From Roseomonas sp. (GTDB taxonomy: Bacteria; Pseudomonadota; Alphaproteobacteria; Acetobacterales; Acetobacteraceae), in NCBI GenBank assembly GCA_031180725.1, contig JAPSLO010000012.1:1-64000 (forward strand): a stretch of DNA of 64,000 nucleotides. The letters run 5' to 3'. Of this stretch, positions 8,930 to 17,304 are shown piece by piece (positions within the stretch are counted from its first letter, which is position 1; each line of letters begins with the position of its first letter). The position numbers and the translations under genes were made by a program. The notes below the pieces were generated by a model. The model did no database searches, was not told the origin of the DNA, and was given only the letters and a program-made list of their open reading frames with translations.

Positions 8930-9136
8930 TTAGTCGAGGCGGAGATTGCAGGCCGACATCTTGCCCTGCTGGCCGCGCTGCACGTCATAGGTGAGCTTGT
9001 CACCCTCGCGCAGCTCAGTAATGCCGGAGCGCTGCATATCGCTGATGTGGACGAACACGTCGCTCGTGCCGTCCTCGGGCTGGATGAAGCCGTAGCCCTT
9101 GGTTGCGTTGAACCACTTGATGGTGCCGTTGGACAC
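8930..9136 (-). CDS. cold-shock domain protein, CspA family
   Basis: A 68-residue protein from the GTG at 9136. It has the CspA hallmark RNP1 (KGYGFIQ) and RNP2 (VFVHI) motifs within one OB-fold covering the whole length. Such proteins bind single-stranded RNA or DNA and melt structured mRNA. Reading from an ATG upstream would add about 19 residues with no resemblance to the family, so the GTG start is preferred. Here it sits between phage methyltransferase genes and the packaging module, so it is phage cargo; a role in favouring phage transcripts is inference. Confidence 0.85.
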   Translation of the reverse strand: MSNGTIKWFNATKGYGFIQPEDGTSDVFVHISDMQRSGITELREGDKLTYDVQRGQQGKMSACNLRLD

Positions 9137-9298
9137 GGGATTGTTCCGATCGAACAAGATGTGCCGTCGCGCGAACGTCGCGTGACGGGTCAATCATCTG
9201 AGAGGGGCGGGCAGCGGGCTCGGCGCTCGATCACGAGCAGGGAGAGCAGGCCGAACCAAACAAGGCTGACGTGATGACCATACAGCTTCGCACCGCGA

Positions 9299-10594
9299 TT
9301 ACAAGGAATTCTTTGCACGCTGCTGATCGCCGTGTGCGGAAGCGCTGCGGCGCGAGGCGATGTCGTCGAACACCCGATCCTCGCCTTCCAGAACCGCCGT
9401 CCGGCCGGTGAAGCTTTGCCAACGCCGCACGGCCACATCGACGTAGCGAGGGTCGACGTCCATTGCGTAGCAGATGCGTCCCGTCGTCTCCGTCGCGATG
9501 ATGGTGCTCCCGCTACCACAGAAGGGTTCGTACACCGCATCCCCCGGCGTGCTGTTGTTGAGCATCGGCCGGCGCATGCACTCCACCGGTTTCTGCGTGC
9601 CGTGGACCGTGGCGGCGTCCTCGTCGCCGCCCGTGCTAATCGCCCAGAGCGTCGCCTGGTCCCGCGCGCCCTGCCAGTGGCCGGTCGCGCCCTTGCGCAC
9701 CACGTACAGGCAGGGCTCATGCTGCCAGTGGTAGTCGCCGCGCCCGAGCACGAAGCGCGGCTTGGCCCAGACGATCTGGCTGCGCACCACGAAGCCCGCC
9801 GCCTCCAAGCTCTCGATCACCGTGCGCGCATGCACGCCGGCGTGCCAGACATAGGCCACGTCGCCAGGGAACAGCGCCCAGGCCTCGCGCCAGTCGACGC
9901 GGTCGTCATTTGCCACCTTGCCGGTGCGCATCGTGGCCGACACGCCGGCCTCGTTCCGCCACTCCGGGTCGTAGTTCACGCCGTACGGTGGATCCGTGAT
10001 CATGAGATGCGGCCGCGCACCGCCGAGCAGCCGTGCGACGTCGCTGGCGCTGATGCTGTCGCCGCAGAGCAGCCGGTGCGGGCCGAGGAGCCAAAGGTCA
10101 CCCGGGCGCGTCACGGGCGCTGCTGGCGACTCGGGCGCCGGCGCGTCAGGATCCCCGGCGGGCGCGGCCGGGGCGTCCGGCCCCGGCTCGACCAGCAGCC
10201 GGTCGAGCGTGGCGCCGTCGAAGCCGATCAGCCCGAGGTCGAACTCGTCGATGCGCAGCGCGCGCAGCTCGGTGGCGAGCAGGCTCTCGTCCCAGGCCGA
10301 GTTCAGCGCCAGTTGGTTGTCCGCCAGTCGGAAGGCCCGCGCCTGCGCCTCGGTCAGGTGTCCGAGCCGGATCGCCGGCACCTCCGCGAGCCCGAGGACC
10401 TTCGCGGCAAGCACGCGGCCGTGCCCGGCGATCAGCACGCCGGCGTCGTCCACCAGCACCGGCACGTTGAAGCCGAACTCGGCGATCGAGGCAGCGAGCT
10501 GGGCCACCTGCTCGGTCGGGTGCAGCCGGGCGTTCGCCGCATAGGGCGCGAGCGAGGCGACCGGCATGGTCTCGAGCTGGAGCTCAGGCGGCAT
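9299..10594 (-). CDS. ParB-domain / DNA methyltransferase fusion, DPPY type
   Basis: About 431 residues from the ATG at 10594. Residues 8-95 are a ParB/sulfiredoxin-like N-terminal domain (GHGRVLAAKVLGL). After an Ala/Pro linker (137-165), residues 165-400 form an N4/N6 DNA methyltransferase with catalytic DPPYG at 201-205, HGTQKP at 331-336 and the SAM-binding FCGSGS at 358-363. The DPPY motif is typical of N6-adenine methylases. The start overlaps the stop of the paralogous upstream gene by 11 bases, so the two are one transcription unit. No cognate restriction enzyme is adjacent, suggesting an orphan phage methylase that protects phage DNA or regulates it. Confidence 0.88.
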   Translation of the reverse strand: MPPELQLETMPVASLAPYAANARLHPTEQVAQLAASIAEFGFNVPVLVDDAGVLIAGHGRVLAAKVLGLAEVPAIRLGHLTEAQARAFRLADNQLALNSAWDESLLATELRALRIDEFDLGLIGFDGATLDRLLVEPGPDAPAAPAGDPDAPAPESPAAPVTRPGDLWLLGPHRLLCGDSISASDVARLLGGARPHLMITDPPYGVNYDPEWRNEAGVSATMRTGKVANDDRVDWREAWALFPGDVAYVWHAGVHARTVIESLEAAGFVVRSQIVWAKPRFVLGRGDYHWQHEPCLYVVRKGATGHWQGARDQATLWAISTGGDEDAATVHGTQKPVECMRRPMLNNSTPGDAVYEPFCGSGSTIIATETTGRICYAMDVDPRYVDVAVRRWQSFTGRTAVLEGEDRVFDDIASRRSASAHGDQQRAKNSL

Positions 10595-12053
10595 CGGGCA
10601 GCGCCTCCGCCCGCGCGGCCGCCACCGCGTCGTAGTCCCGCCCATCGTCGGCGAGTGTGACCGGCACGTCCGGGTGCAGTCGTCGCCAGCGCGCGATGGC
10701 GAGGTCCACGTAGGAGGGGGCGAGCTCGATGGCCCGCACCCGCCGCCCCGTCCGCTGGCCGGCGAGGATGGTGGTGCCGGAGCCGGCGAAGGGCTCGAAG
10801 ACGACGTCGCCCTCGCCGGCGTAGGTGCGCATCAGGAACTCGGGCAGCGCGACCGGGAAGACGGCCGGGTGCTCCGTCTCGATGCCCCTGGCCTTGTGCC
10901 GGGTGATGCGCAGCACGCTGTCGGGGATCCGGGTCTCCTGGACGCCCTGGCCGGCGTGCTGCCACTCGCCCACCGTGCCGTCCTTGGCCCGCATGCCGCC
11001 GTGGCTGCTGTTGACGTGCCCCGCCCAACGGCAGGGGATGATCTTGTTCGGCCGGCGGGCCTGGCGGTTGAAGTGGAAGACGAGCTCGAAGGCGGGGGCG
11101 AGCCGGCCGTTCCAGTCGCCCGGCAGGCCGGGCCCCTGGTCCCAGGCGTAGAGCCCGAATCGCCGCCAGCCCTGGGCGCGCATCCAGTCGAGCCAGCCCG
11201 ACCAGTAGGGCAGCCACTCCCCCTCGCGGTGGATTAGGCCGAGGTTCACGAGAACCTGGCCGTCGTCGCGGAGCGCGAGGGGAAGGTGGCGGAACACGCC
11301 CCCCATCAGCGCGTCCCAATCGGAGACGCCGCCGGTGGTGTAGTCCCGCTGGTTGCCGTAGGGCGGGCTGGTGAACAGCAGCGCCGCGCGGTCCGCGGCG
11401 ATGACGCGGGCCACCGCCGCGGCGTCGGTGCTGTCGCCGCAGAGCAGGCAGTGCTCGCCGAGGAGCCAGAGGTCACCCGGCCGGGTGACCGCCTGACGCG
11501 GCGTGTCCGGCTCGGCGTCGGCGGGGTCCGCCTCCCCGTTGCCAGCCGCCGCGTCATCAGGGGCGGCCGTTGCCGGCACGCCGCGGCTGGCAACGGGGTC
11601 GTTGCCGGGCTCGGTTGCCGCCGCGTCCAGGCCGGCAAGCAGCCGCTCGATCTCCGCGCCGTCGAAGCCGGTCAGCGCCAGGTCGATGGCGCCGGTCTCC
11701 TGCAGCTTCGCCACCTCAGCCGCGAGCAGCGCCTCGTCCCAGCCGGCGCTGAGCGCGATGCGATTGTCGGCGAGGCGGTAGGCCGCCTTCTGCGCCTCGG
11801 TCAGGCCGGCGCGGACGATGGTCGGCACGGCGTCGAGGCCAAGGGACTTGGCCGCCAGCAGCCGGCCGTGGCCGGCGATGAGCTCGCCGCGCTCGTCCAC
11901 CAGCACCGGCGCGACGAAGCCGAACTCGAGGATACTGGCCGCGATCTGCGCCACCTGCTCGGCGGAGTGCGTGCGCGCGTTGCCGGCATAGGGCAGCAGG
12001 GAGGCGACGGCGCGCGCCTCGACGGCGCTCGCCTGCCAGGGCGGCTGGGGCAT
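10584..12053 (-). CDS. ParB-domain / DNA methyltransferase fusion, SPPY type
   Basis: A 489-residue paralogue of its downstream neighbour. Residues 14-100 are the ParB-like domain (ELIAGHGRLLAAKSLGL). An acidic Ala-rich linker covers 145-185. The methyltransferase domain has TSPPYG at 228-233 and FAGSGT near 435. SPPY is the form usual for N4-cytosine methylases, so the two enzymes probably modify different bases. First gene of the two-gene unit; the upstream 290 bases hold two perfect palindromes that could be control sites. Confidence 0.87.
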   Translation of the reverse strand: MPQPPWQASAVEARAVASLLPYAGNARTHSAEQVAQIAASILEFGFVAPVLVDERGELIAGHGRLLAAKSLGLDAVPTIVRAGLTEAQKAAYRLADNRIALSAGWDEALLAAEVAKLQETGAIDLALTGFDGAEIERLLAGLDAAATEPGNDPVASRGVPATAAPDDAAAGNGEADPADAEPDTPRQAVTRPGDLWLLGEHCLLCGDSTDAAAVARVIAADRAALLFTSPPYGNQRDYTTGGVSDWDALMGGVFRHLPLALRDDGQVLVNLGLIHREGEWLPYWSGWLDWMRAQGWRRFGLYAWDQGPGLPGDWNGRLAPAFELVFHFNRQARRPNKIIPCRWAGHVNSSHGGMRAKDGTVGEWQHAGQGVQETRIPDSVLRITRHKARGIETEHPAVFPVALPEFLMRTYAGEGDVVFEPFAGSGTTILAGQRTGRRVRAIELAPSYVDLAIARWRRLHPDVPVTLADDGRDYDAVAAARAEALPDAA

Positions 12054-12191
12054 GCGGGACCTGCTGGTGAGGAGGGCTACGCCCTGCGCGGGGCGGCAAC
12101 CGGGAAGCTGGCAACCTGGAAAACGGGGCGGACGCTAGCGCACTCGCGCGCGCTTGCCCCCCGCATACGCCGGGCCGGGGAAGGACCCATC

Positions 12192-12240
12192 GGCTCGCGA
12201 GCCACGCTGCGGATTGTCTGGCTCAGTGGCTCGGGAGCCA
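12192..12240. promoter_or_regulatory. two GGCTC...GAGCC palindromes upstream of the methyltransferase genes
   Basis: GGCTCGCGAGCC at 12192-12203 is a perfect 12-base palindrome, and TGGCTCGGGAGCCA at 12227-12240 shares the same half-sites around two central bases. Centre-to-centre distance is about 36 bases. A further hairpin (CCGAGT, 4-base spacer, ACTCGG) lies near 12330. The paired half-sites in the 294-base gap before the methyltransferase start suggest operators for a dimeric regulator; no factor is identified. Confidence 0.4.
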
Positions 12241-12347
12241 CCGCCGCGTCGAGCTACACGATCTCGACGTTCCTCAGACCTACCACCAGCGATTCACGCG
12301 CCGCCACGGGGTGAATTGTAACAGCGCGACCCGAGTGGCGACTCGGC

Positions 12348-12686
12348 TCAGGCCGCAGCCCTTGCTTCCTGCGCGGCGTCGCGTGTCGCGGCGAGGGCGG
12401 CCAGCATGTGGCGCGCCTGCTTCACGGCGCCCGCGTCGCTCGCATCGACGTCGGAGACGGCCTCCTCGGCCGCAGCGACGCCGGCTGTGAGCTGCTCGCA
12501 CAGTTCGTCGAGCTGCTCATCGATGTCAGCCTGTTCCTCACCGACCGCGCCCTGCCGCCACTCGGCGACGATGACATCCACCTCCCGCGCTATGCGGTTC
12601 GGGGACACGCCGCGTGCGGCGAGCGCCAGCAGGCGCTTAAGGGCGGCGTCGACGGGACGCGCTGCCCGGGGCTTGCGAGCAGCCAT
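12348..12686 (-). CDS. hypothetical phage protein, helical
   Basis: A 112-residue protein from the ATG at 12686. It opens with a basic stretch (MAARKPRAARPVDAALKRLL), has an HTH-like segment (RGVSPNRIAREVDVIVAEWR) and then an acidic Ala/Glu-rich helical C-terminus that could form a coiled coil. The HTH-like part suggests a DNA-binding or small regulatory protein, but no family is recognised. It is the first minus-strand gene right of the methyltransferase promoter region. Confidence 0.55.
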   Translation of the reverse strand: MAARKPRAARPVDAALKRLLALAARGVSPNRIAREVDVIVAEWRQGAVGEEQADIDEQLDELCEQLTAGVAAAEEAVSDVDASDAGAVKQARHMLAALAATRDAAQEARAAA

Positions 12687-12765
12687 GGGTCGATTGCTCC
12701 TGGGATGTGCTCGGGGAGTGTAGCATGTTCTTGTCTTGTTCTGGTAGGGGGCGGTATCGTCGGGC

Positions 12766-12978
12766 ATGCCCGACGGCCCTCCGTCCCGCCCTCCGCCCCC
12801 GTGGCTGAGCAGTGCTGCCCTGGCTGCGGCCCGGGCGGCACGGCGGCCGCCCGGGGCAATTCCGCGCCTCGGCGACGCGAACGGCAGGGCGGTGCGCGAA
12901 GCCATCCTGGCGCACCACCCCGCCCTGCCGATGACCCTCATCGCCGAGGCGGTCGCCTACGTGCTCGGTCCGGAGTGA
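12766..12978 (+). CDS. small hypothetical protein
   Basis: A 70-residue frame on the plus strand between two minus-strand genes and divergent from the left one. The N-terminus is Pro/Ala-rich; the C-terminal half (GRAVREAILAHHPALPMTLI, then AEAVAYVLGPE) looks like a plausible short helical protein. No family recognised. It could be a chance frame. Confidence 0.35.
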   Translation: MPDGPPSRPPPPWLSSAALAAARAARRPPGAIPRLGDANGRAVREAILAHHPALPMTLIAEAVAYVLGPE

Positions 12979-12990
12979 CCGTCCCGCACG

Positions 12991-13545
12991 TCACGCCGCC
13001 TGCGAGCGCGGCGTCAGCCGGAAGTGGCTCGCCAGCGTCCCGAGCGCCGCCACCAGCATGCCCTGCGCCACCGGCCCATGCACAGGGCGCCCCGACCAGC
13101 CCTGGCGCATCGCCCACTCGCGCACCGAGAACTCGAGCCCGACGACGAACCACACGCAGGAGCCGGCCGGGCTCCCGTGGCCGCCGAGCGCGTCGAGAGC
13201 GTCGGCCACGCGGCGCCGGGCCTCGAGCTGACGGTTTGAGATCCCGTCGGCCATGGCGCCGGGCAGCCGGATCAGCTGCGAGGTCGACACGCTGTCGATC
13301 GCAGCGCTGCGGAACAGCGTCCGGAAGATGCACCCCGCCTCGTGCATCTGCGGCGTGATGCTGCCGTGCGCGAGCATCAGCCCGAGCGTGTCCACCGCGC
13401 GGCGGTGCTCGACCGGGCCGCCGGTCTCCGGATCGGCCGCGCGGACCGGCCCCTCGAAGCTGCCGTGCTGCAGGCGCCACTTCGAGGGCTTCGACAGCTC
13501 CTCCTGCCCCGTCGTCGCGCGCTTCGCCTTCCGCTTACCGGCCAT
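12991..13545 (-). CDS. hypothetical phage protein, DUF6456-like
   Basis: A 184-residue protein from the ATG at 13545. After a basic N-terminus (MAGKRKAKRAT), the segment RAVDTLGLMLAHGSITPQMH then AGCIFRTLFRSA, and a C-terminal block ending in LVAALGTLASHF, resemble DUF6456-type alphaproteobacterial proteins, which appear in regulators and phages. The first codons overlap the end of the upstream gene by 11 bases. Function unknown; the family assignment is from memory of the pattern. Confidence 0.6.
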   Translation of the reverse strand: MAGKRKAKRATTGQEELSKPSKWRLQHGSFEGPVRAADPETGGPVEHRRAVDTLGLMLAHGSITPQMHEAGCIFRTLFRSAAIDSVSTSQLIRLPGAMADGISNRQLEARRRVADALDALGGHGSPAGSCVWFVVGLEFSVREWAMRQGWSGRPVHGPVAQGMLVAALGTLASHFRLTPRSQAA

Positions 13546-13762
13546 GCTGGTCCCCTCCGTCGCGGCGCCCCCAGCGCCGGCTGGCTTCGTTGATGACGGC
13601 CTGGCGGAGCCAGGGATCGGCGATGTCTTCCACGGCCAGGGCGGCGACGCCGTGCCGGTGCCAGGCAGCAGCGCGCATCGCGTCGAGGTCCACTGCGGTG
13701 GCCGGGCTGCGTGCCAGGTCCAGACACGACCGGGGCGGACGCGGCGCATCGGGCAGCCTCAT
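13535..13762 (-). CDS. small hypothetical phage protein
   Basis: A 75-residue frame joined to its neighbours by overlaps at both ends: its ATG overlaps the RuvC-like stop by four bases and its stop lies 11 bases inside the next gene. The C-terminal half (VEDIADPWLRQAVINEASRR) is protein-like and helical. The tight coupling within the replication-side operon is the main support. No family recognised. Confidence 0.5.
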   Translation of the reverse strand: MRLPDAPRPPRSCLDLARSPATAVDLDAMRAAAWHRHGVAALAVEDIADPWLRQAVINEASRRWGRRDGGDQHGR

Positions 13763-14307
13763 GCCCGGCCGCCCTGCGGGTCGGTCGCCCAGAGCAGCAG
13801 GGCGATGGCGTCCGCCTCGTTGTCGTCTGCGGGCGCGAAGCCGCGGGCGCGCACCGCCGCGATCATCGCTGCCTTGTCGGCGTTACCCTTGCCGGTGGCG
13901 AAGCGCTTGATGGTGCCGACCGGCACACCCTCGTAGGCGACGCCGCGCTCCTCGCACCAAGCCGACAGGTGCGCGAGGAAGCCGCCGTAGAGGTGCGCGG
14001 CGTCGGTGCCGGCGTGGGAGCGCACCTCCTCGAAGGCGATGCGCCCGAGGCCGCCGGTGAGGCCGGCCAGCTCGCCGAGCCAGCCGCGGAAGCGCAGGTA
14101 CCGCATGCCGCCGCCCTCGAAGCGGCTGGGGCGGAAGGTGATCGTGCCAGAGGTGATGCCGCCGTCGCGGCCGCGCAGCGCCCAGCCGGTGGTGGTGCCG
14201 AGGTCGAGCGCCAGGACGGCGGGACGGCCGAGAGCCATCGGCAGCGGCGCGACGACAGGCGGACCGCTTGCGTCGGTGGCGGGCATGGGGAGAGTCAGGG
14301 GAGCCAT
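13759..14307 (-). CDS. RuvC-like Holliday junction resolvase / RNase H-fold nuclease
   Basis: A 182-residue protein from the ATG at 14307. The RNase H-like fold is marked by LALDLGTTTGWAL (Asp35), a FEEVRSH strand (Glu93) and a C-terminal DDNEADAIALLLWA block (Asp166), the acidic triad of RuvC-type resolvases that resolve branched DNA before packaging. Size matches RuvC (about 170). An upstream GGAGA ribosome site supports the start. The open frame continues upstream but is Arg/Pro-rich and not convincing. Confidence 0.82.
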   Translation of the reverse strand: MAPLTLPMPATDASGPPVVAPLPMALGRPAVLALDLGTTTGWALRGRDGGITSGTITFRPSRFEGGGMRYLRFRGWLGELAGLTGGLGRIAFEEVRSHAGTDAAHLYGGFLAHLSAWCEERGVAYEGVPVGTIKRFATGKGNADKAAMIAAVRARGFAPADDNEADAIALLLWATDPQGGRA

Positions 14308-14463
14308 GGGGTCTCCGAGAGGGGATCGTCGTGGTGAGGGCGGCGACGGCGCGGTTCTTGGCGGAGCTCGCCGTCGCTGCCCGGCTTCCAGGGTGTGACC
14401 GACGTGGCGGTGGCCCGCGCGCAACTGGGCTGCGGTGCGGCCAGCGGCTGACCGTCCAAGCTG

Positions 14464-14739
14464 GTCCAACTCGACGCAAGCAGGTTGGACGTAAATTGTC
14501 TCGGCGTATCAGCGAGTTAGCCCGATCCGTCCAACCCGCCCAACCTGCCGACCACCCCCTATACCCCGTATAGGAAAATGTATGTCTGGCCGACCTACAT
14601 GCTTCGCGTATGGCTCCAAGGGAAAAAGTTGGACAGGTAGGACAAGGAGCGACGAACGAGCGGAAAGCCGCGGAAGACCTGGGCTTGCAGCCGTCCAACC
14701 CGCGACGGGCGGGTTGGACAAGGCTGGACGAGGTTGGAC
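14464..14739. repeat. cluster of seven GTTGGAC heptamers in both orientations
   Basis: GTCCAAC occurs at 14464, 14529 and 14693, and its complement GTTGGAC at 14484, 14628, 14713 and 14733, all inside the 447-base non-coding gap between the primase and resolvase genes. Two inverted pairs (14464/14484 and 14693/14713) have the same 13-base spacing. The second pair extends to a hairpin with 11-base arms (GTCCAACCCGC, 14693-14703, and GCGGGTTGGAC, 14709-14719) and a 5-base loop. Iterated sites beside a primase gene suggest a replication origin or an operator array; this is inference. Confidence 0.6.
14558..14574. promoter_or_regulatory. perfect inverted repeat, candidate operator
   Basis: CCTATAC, three bases, GTATAGG. 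The 7-base arms match perfectly and are AT-richer than the surroundings, with the adjoining run GGAAAATGTATG. It lies in the centre of the heptamer cluster, a typical size for a phage repressor half-site pair. No partner protein is identified. Confidence 0.45.
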
Positions 14740-14754
14740 CGCGCGGGCGCTGCG

Positions 14755-17304
14755 TCATCGCACCGCCGTTCCCGGCGCCATGTAGCGCCACTCACGGGGC
14801 GGCGTTGTCGTCCGGTACTTGACCCACTTCCTGCCGCGGAAGAACGCGCCGACGCGCATCTGGTCGGCGCGTGTCCACTTCGCCGCCTCGATGCCAAGCG
14901 CCCCCTCCAGCACCTCGCCGATGGAGACGTCAGTCAGCGGCTTCGCCCGCGGCACAAAGCGCTCCTGCCAGTCCTCGTATTGCCCGAAGCCGACATTCAC
15001 TGGCCGCCTCTCGGAGACGAGCCACCGCTCGATCCGCGCGTCCCAGGCGTCGCCCTGGTAGCGCGCCTCCTGCGCTGCGCTGGCCTCGGCGACCAGCGCC
15101 CGGTCCTCGATCCACCACGGCGCGCCGGCGCGGTAGCGCGCGACGGCTTCGGCCCAGAGCTGGTCGCGGTCGCGCCGCAGGCCCTCGAGGTCGATGTCGC
15201 CACAGCGCAGCGGCCAGAAGCGCCGGTTGCCGGTCTCGTCGCGCAGGTAGGTGTCCGGGTTCACCGTGCCGGCGAAGACGCATTGCCGGGGGACGGTGAC
15301 GACGTAGCGCTCATAGGGCGGCCGGTAGCGGTCTGTGGTGCGGCTTAGGAAGGCCTTGATGCGCGAGACGTCCGCCTGGCCGATGGCGTCGAGCTCCGCC
15401 ATCTCGATGATCCAGATGCCGCGCATCTGCTGCGCTGCGTCCTTCGAGCCGAGCTCGGCGAGCTCGTCGGTGAACCAGGGCTCGGAGGCCAGCACCTTCA
15501 GGGCGGTCGACTTCCGGATGCCCTGCGGCCCCTCCAGGATCAGCATGTGGTCGGCCTTGCAGCCGGGCTGCATGATCCGCGCCACGGCGGAGACCATCCA
15601 CAGTGCGGCCATGCTCCGATGGAGCGGCGTGTCCTCGGCGCCGAGATACGTAACCGCCCAGGCGTCGAGGCGCTGCGTGCCGTCCCAGGCCAGCGCCTCG
15701 AGGTAGTCGCGTACCGGGTGGATGCGGATGTTGCGCGACACGGCGACGACGCTGCGGCCGACTACCACCGGCGAGACGTTGATCTCGTGCCGCTGCAGCC
15801 ACTCGGCGCAGCGCACGTCGTCGGCCTCGCCCCAGGGACGGGGGTGCGCCGTGCCCGCGGGATCCCAGGGCAGCGCCCGTGCGACGACGATCTCCTGGCT
15901 GAACTCGTCGAACATCAGCGCGCCGGCGAAGGCGGCGTCGAGCGAGAGGGCGGTGATGACGTTGGCCTCGTTGCGCTCCGGCGTGCCGCCCGCGTCGATC
16001 CGCAGCAGCGAGGCCCAGGGCGGGCGGGCGGGCGCGCGGCGGACGTCACCGGTCGCGTTCACCCGCCGCCGCAGCTCGACGAGCTGCTTCTCCAGGATGG
16101 AGACGGCGATGCCGGTGGTCGTCTTTACCGCGGCGAGGACCTGGCGCTCCGGGAGTGGGTCGAGCCGCGCCAAGGCCAGCCGGCCCAGCAACTCGGCGAG
16201 CGGCTCCGAATCCGGCGGCCGGGTTAGGCTGGAGGCCGCGGCGAGTAGCTCCTCCACCGTGGCCGGCGCCGCCGCGGACGCTTTCTGGTCGGGGCCAGAC
16301 GGCTGGTCGTAGTCCGCGACGGTCGCTCCTCGCCGCAGGTCGTCGTTGAAGTCATCGTCGTGCAGCGGGGCGACGATGCGCGAGGGGATGTCCGCGAGGT
16401 TCAGCCGGTCCGCCAGCGTCGCCGCGGCCTGCATCCCGGCATGCCCGGCATCGGCGAAGACCGTGACGTGGGTGGTGCCCTCAGGCCACTGCCAGCGCCG
16501 CAGCCCATCAGCGGAGAGCGCGGCCATGGTAGGGACGCCGAACAGGGCCATGGCGGCGAGCGCCGTCTCGATGCCCTCCGCCACGCCGATCCGGCCATCC
16601 TCGGGCGTGGGCGCGAGCCGCACCGCGCCGCCGGCGACGGGCCCGAGCATCTTCTTGCCCGGCGGCGCCTTCCCGGATCCGTCGTCCAGCAGGTAGGTCC
16701 GGTGGATGCCGCCCGTGGGCTCTCCCGCGGCATCGCGGACGATGGCGATCATCCCGGGCCAGCCGCGCCGGCTCTCGAAATCAGCGAGGTCGGGGTGGAA
16801 CACGAGGTCGGGGCTGTCGGGCGGGGCGAGGCCGCGGGCCTGGAGGTAGGCCTCGGCGGGCGAGCCTGCGAGCGGGACGCAGCCGGCAAGGATGCGCGCA
16901 ATCTCATGGCTGTGGTCCGCCCGCGGCTCGGCAGTGCGTGCGGGCGGTGCCGGGCAGTCCATGCGCGCCAGCCTCGCCGCCTCGTCGAAAAGCCGCGGCT
17001 CGGGGGCACCCGTCGCGTGGTAGACCATGTCGATCGGCCCGGCGCTCTCGCCGGTGGCGTGGTCGAACCCCCACCCGGCGAAGCGCCCCTCCAGGTGGAT
17101 CACGCAGGAGCCCTCGCCGCGGGGCGCGCGGCCAGAGAGATCCGCGCAGCGCAGCGTGCGGCCGTCCGGGGCGCGCCGGGCGTTCGGGAACAGCGCCGGC
17201 AGCCACTCCTTCGCACTATCCGCGAGCCGCCGCCGCACCTCCGCAAGGTCGTGCCGGACCGGCGCCAGGGCCGCATCGTTGAGGTCGATCGGAGCCGCGG
17301 TCAT
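14755..17304 (-). CDS. Toprim-VapE phage primase/helicase
   Basis: An 849-residue protein. Residues 30-120 form a cysteine-containing N-terminal domain like those preceding phage Toprim primases. Residues 235-330 are a Toprim domain with Glu243 (VAEGIETALA) and an FADAGHAG segment (Asp285). Residues 490-730 are a VapE-type superfamily 3-like ATPase with Walker A EGPQGIRKST at 591-600 and an IIEMAELDAIGQ segment downstream. It should prime and unwind phage DNA at the origin. The start overlaps the helicase stop by four bases, and the gene ends beside the heptamer cluster. Confidence 0.88.
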   Translation of the reverse strand: MTAAPIDLNDAALAPVRHDLAEVRRRLADSAKEWLPALFPNARRAPDGRTLRCADLSGRAPRGEGSCVIHLEGRFAGWGFDHATGESAGPIDMVYHATGAPEPRLFDEAARLARMDCPAPPARTAEPRADHSHEIARILAGCVPLAGSPAEAYLQARGLAPPDSPDLVFHPDLADFESRRGWPGMIAIVRDAAGEPTGGIHRTYLLDDGSGKAPPGKKMLGPVAGGAVRLAPTPEDGRIGVAEGIETALAAMALFGVPTMAALSADGLRRWQWPEGTTHVTVFADAGHAGMQAAATLADRLNLADIPSRIVAPLHDDDFNDDLRRGATVADYDQPSGPDQKASAAAPATVEELLAAASSLTRPPDSEPLAELLGRLALARLDPLPERQVLAAVKTTTGIAVSILEKQLVELRRRVNATGDVRRAPARPPWASLLRIDAGGTPERNEANVITALSLDAAFAGALMFDEFSQEIVVARALPWDPAGTAHPRPWGEADDVRCAEWLQRHEINVSPVVVGRSVVAVSRNIRIHPVRDYLEALAWDGTQRLDAWAVTYLGAEDTPLHRSMAALWMVSAVARIMQPGCKADHMLILEGPQGIRKSTALKVLASEPWFTDELAELGSKDAAQQMRGIWIIEMAELDAIGQADVSRIKAFLSRTTDRYRPPYERYVVTVPRQCVFAGTVNPDTYLRDETGNRRFWPLRCGDIDLEGLRRDRDQLWAEAVARYRAGAPWWIEDRALVAEASAAQEARYQGDAWDARIERWLVSERRPVNVGFGQYEDWQERFVPRAKPLTDVSIGEVLEGALGIEAAKWTRADQMRVGAFFRGRKWVKYRTTTPPREWRYMAPGTAVR

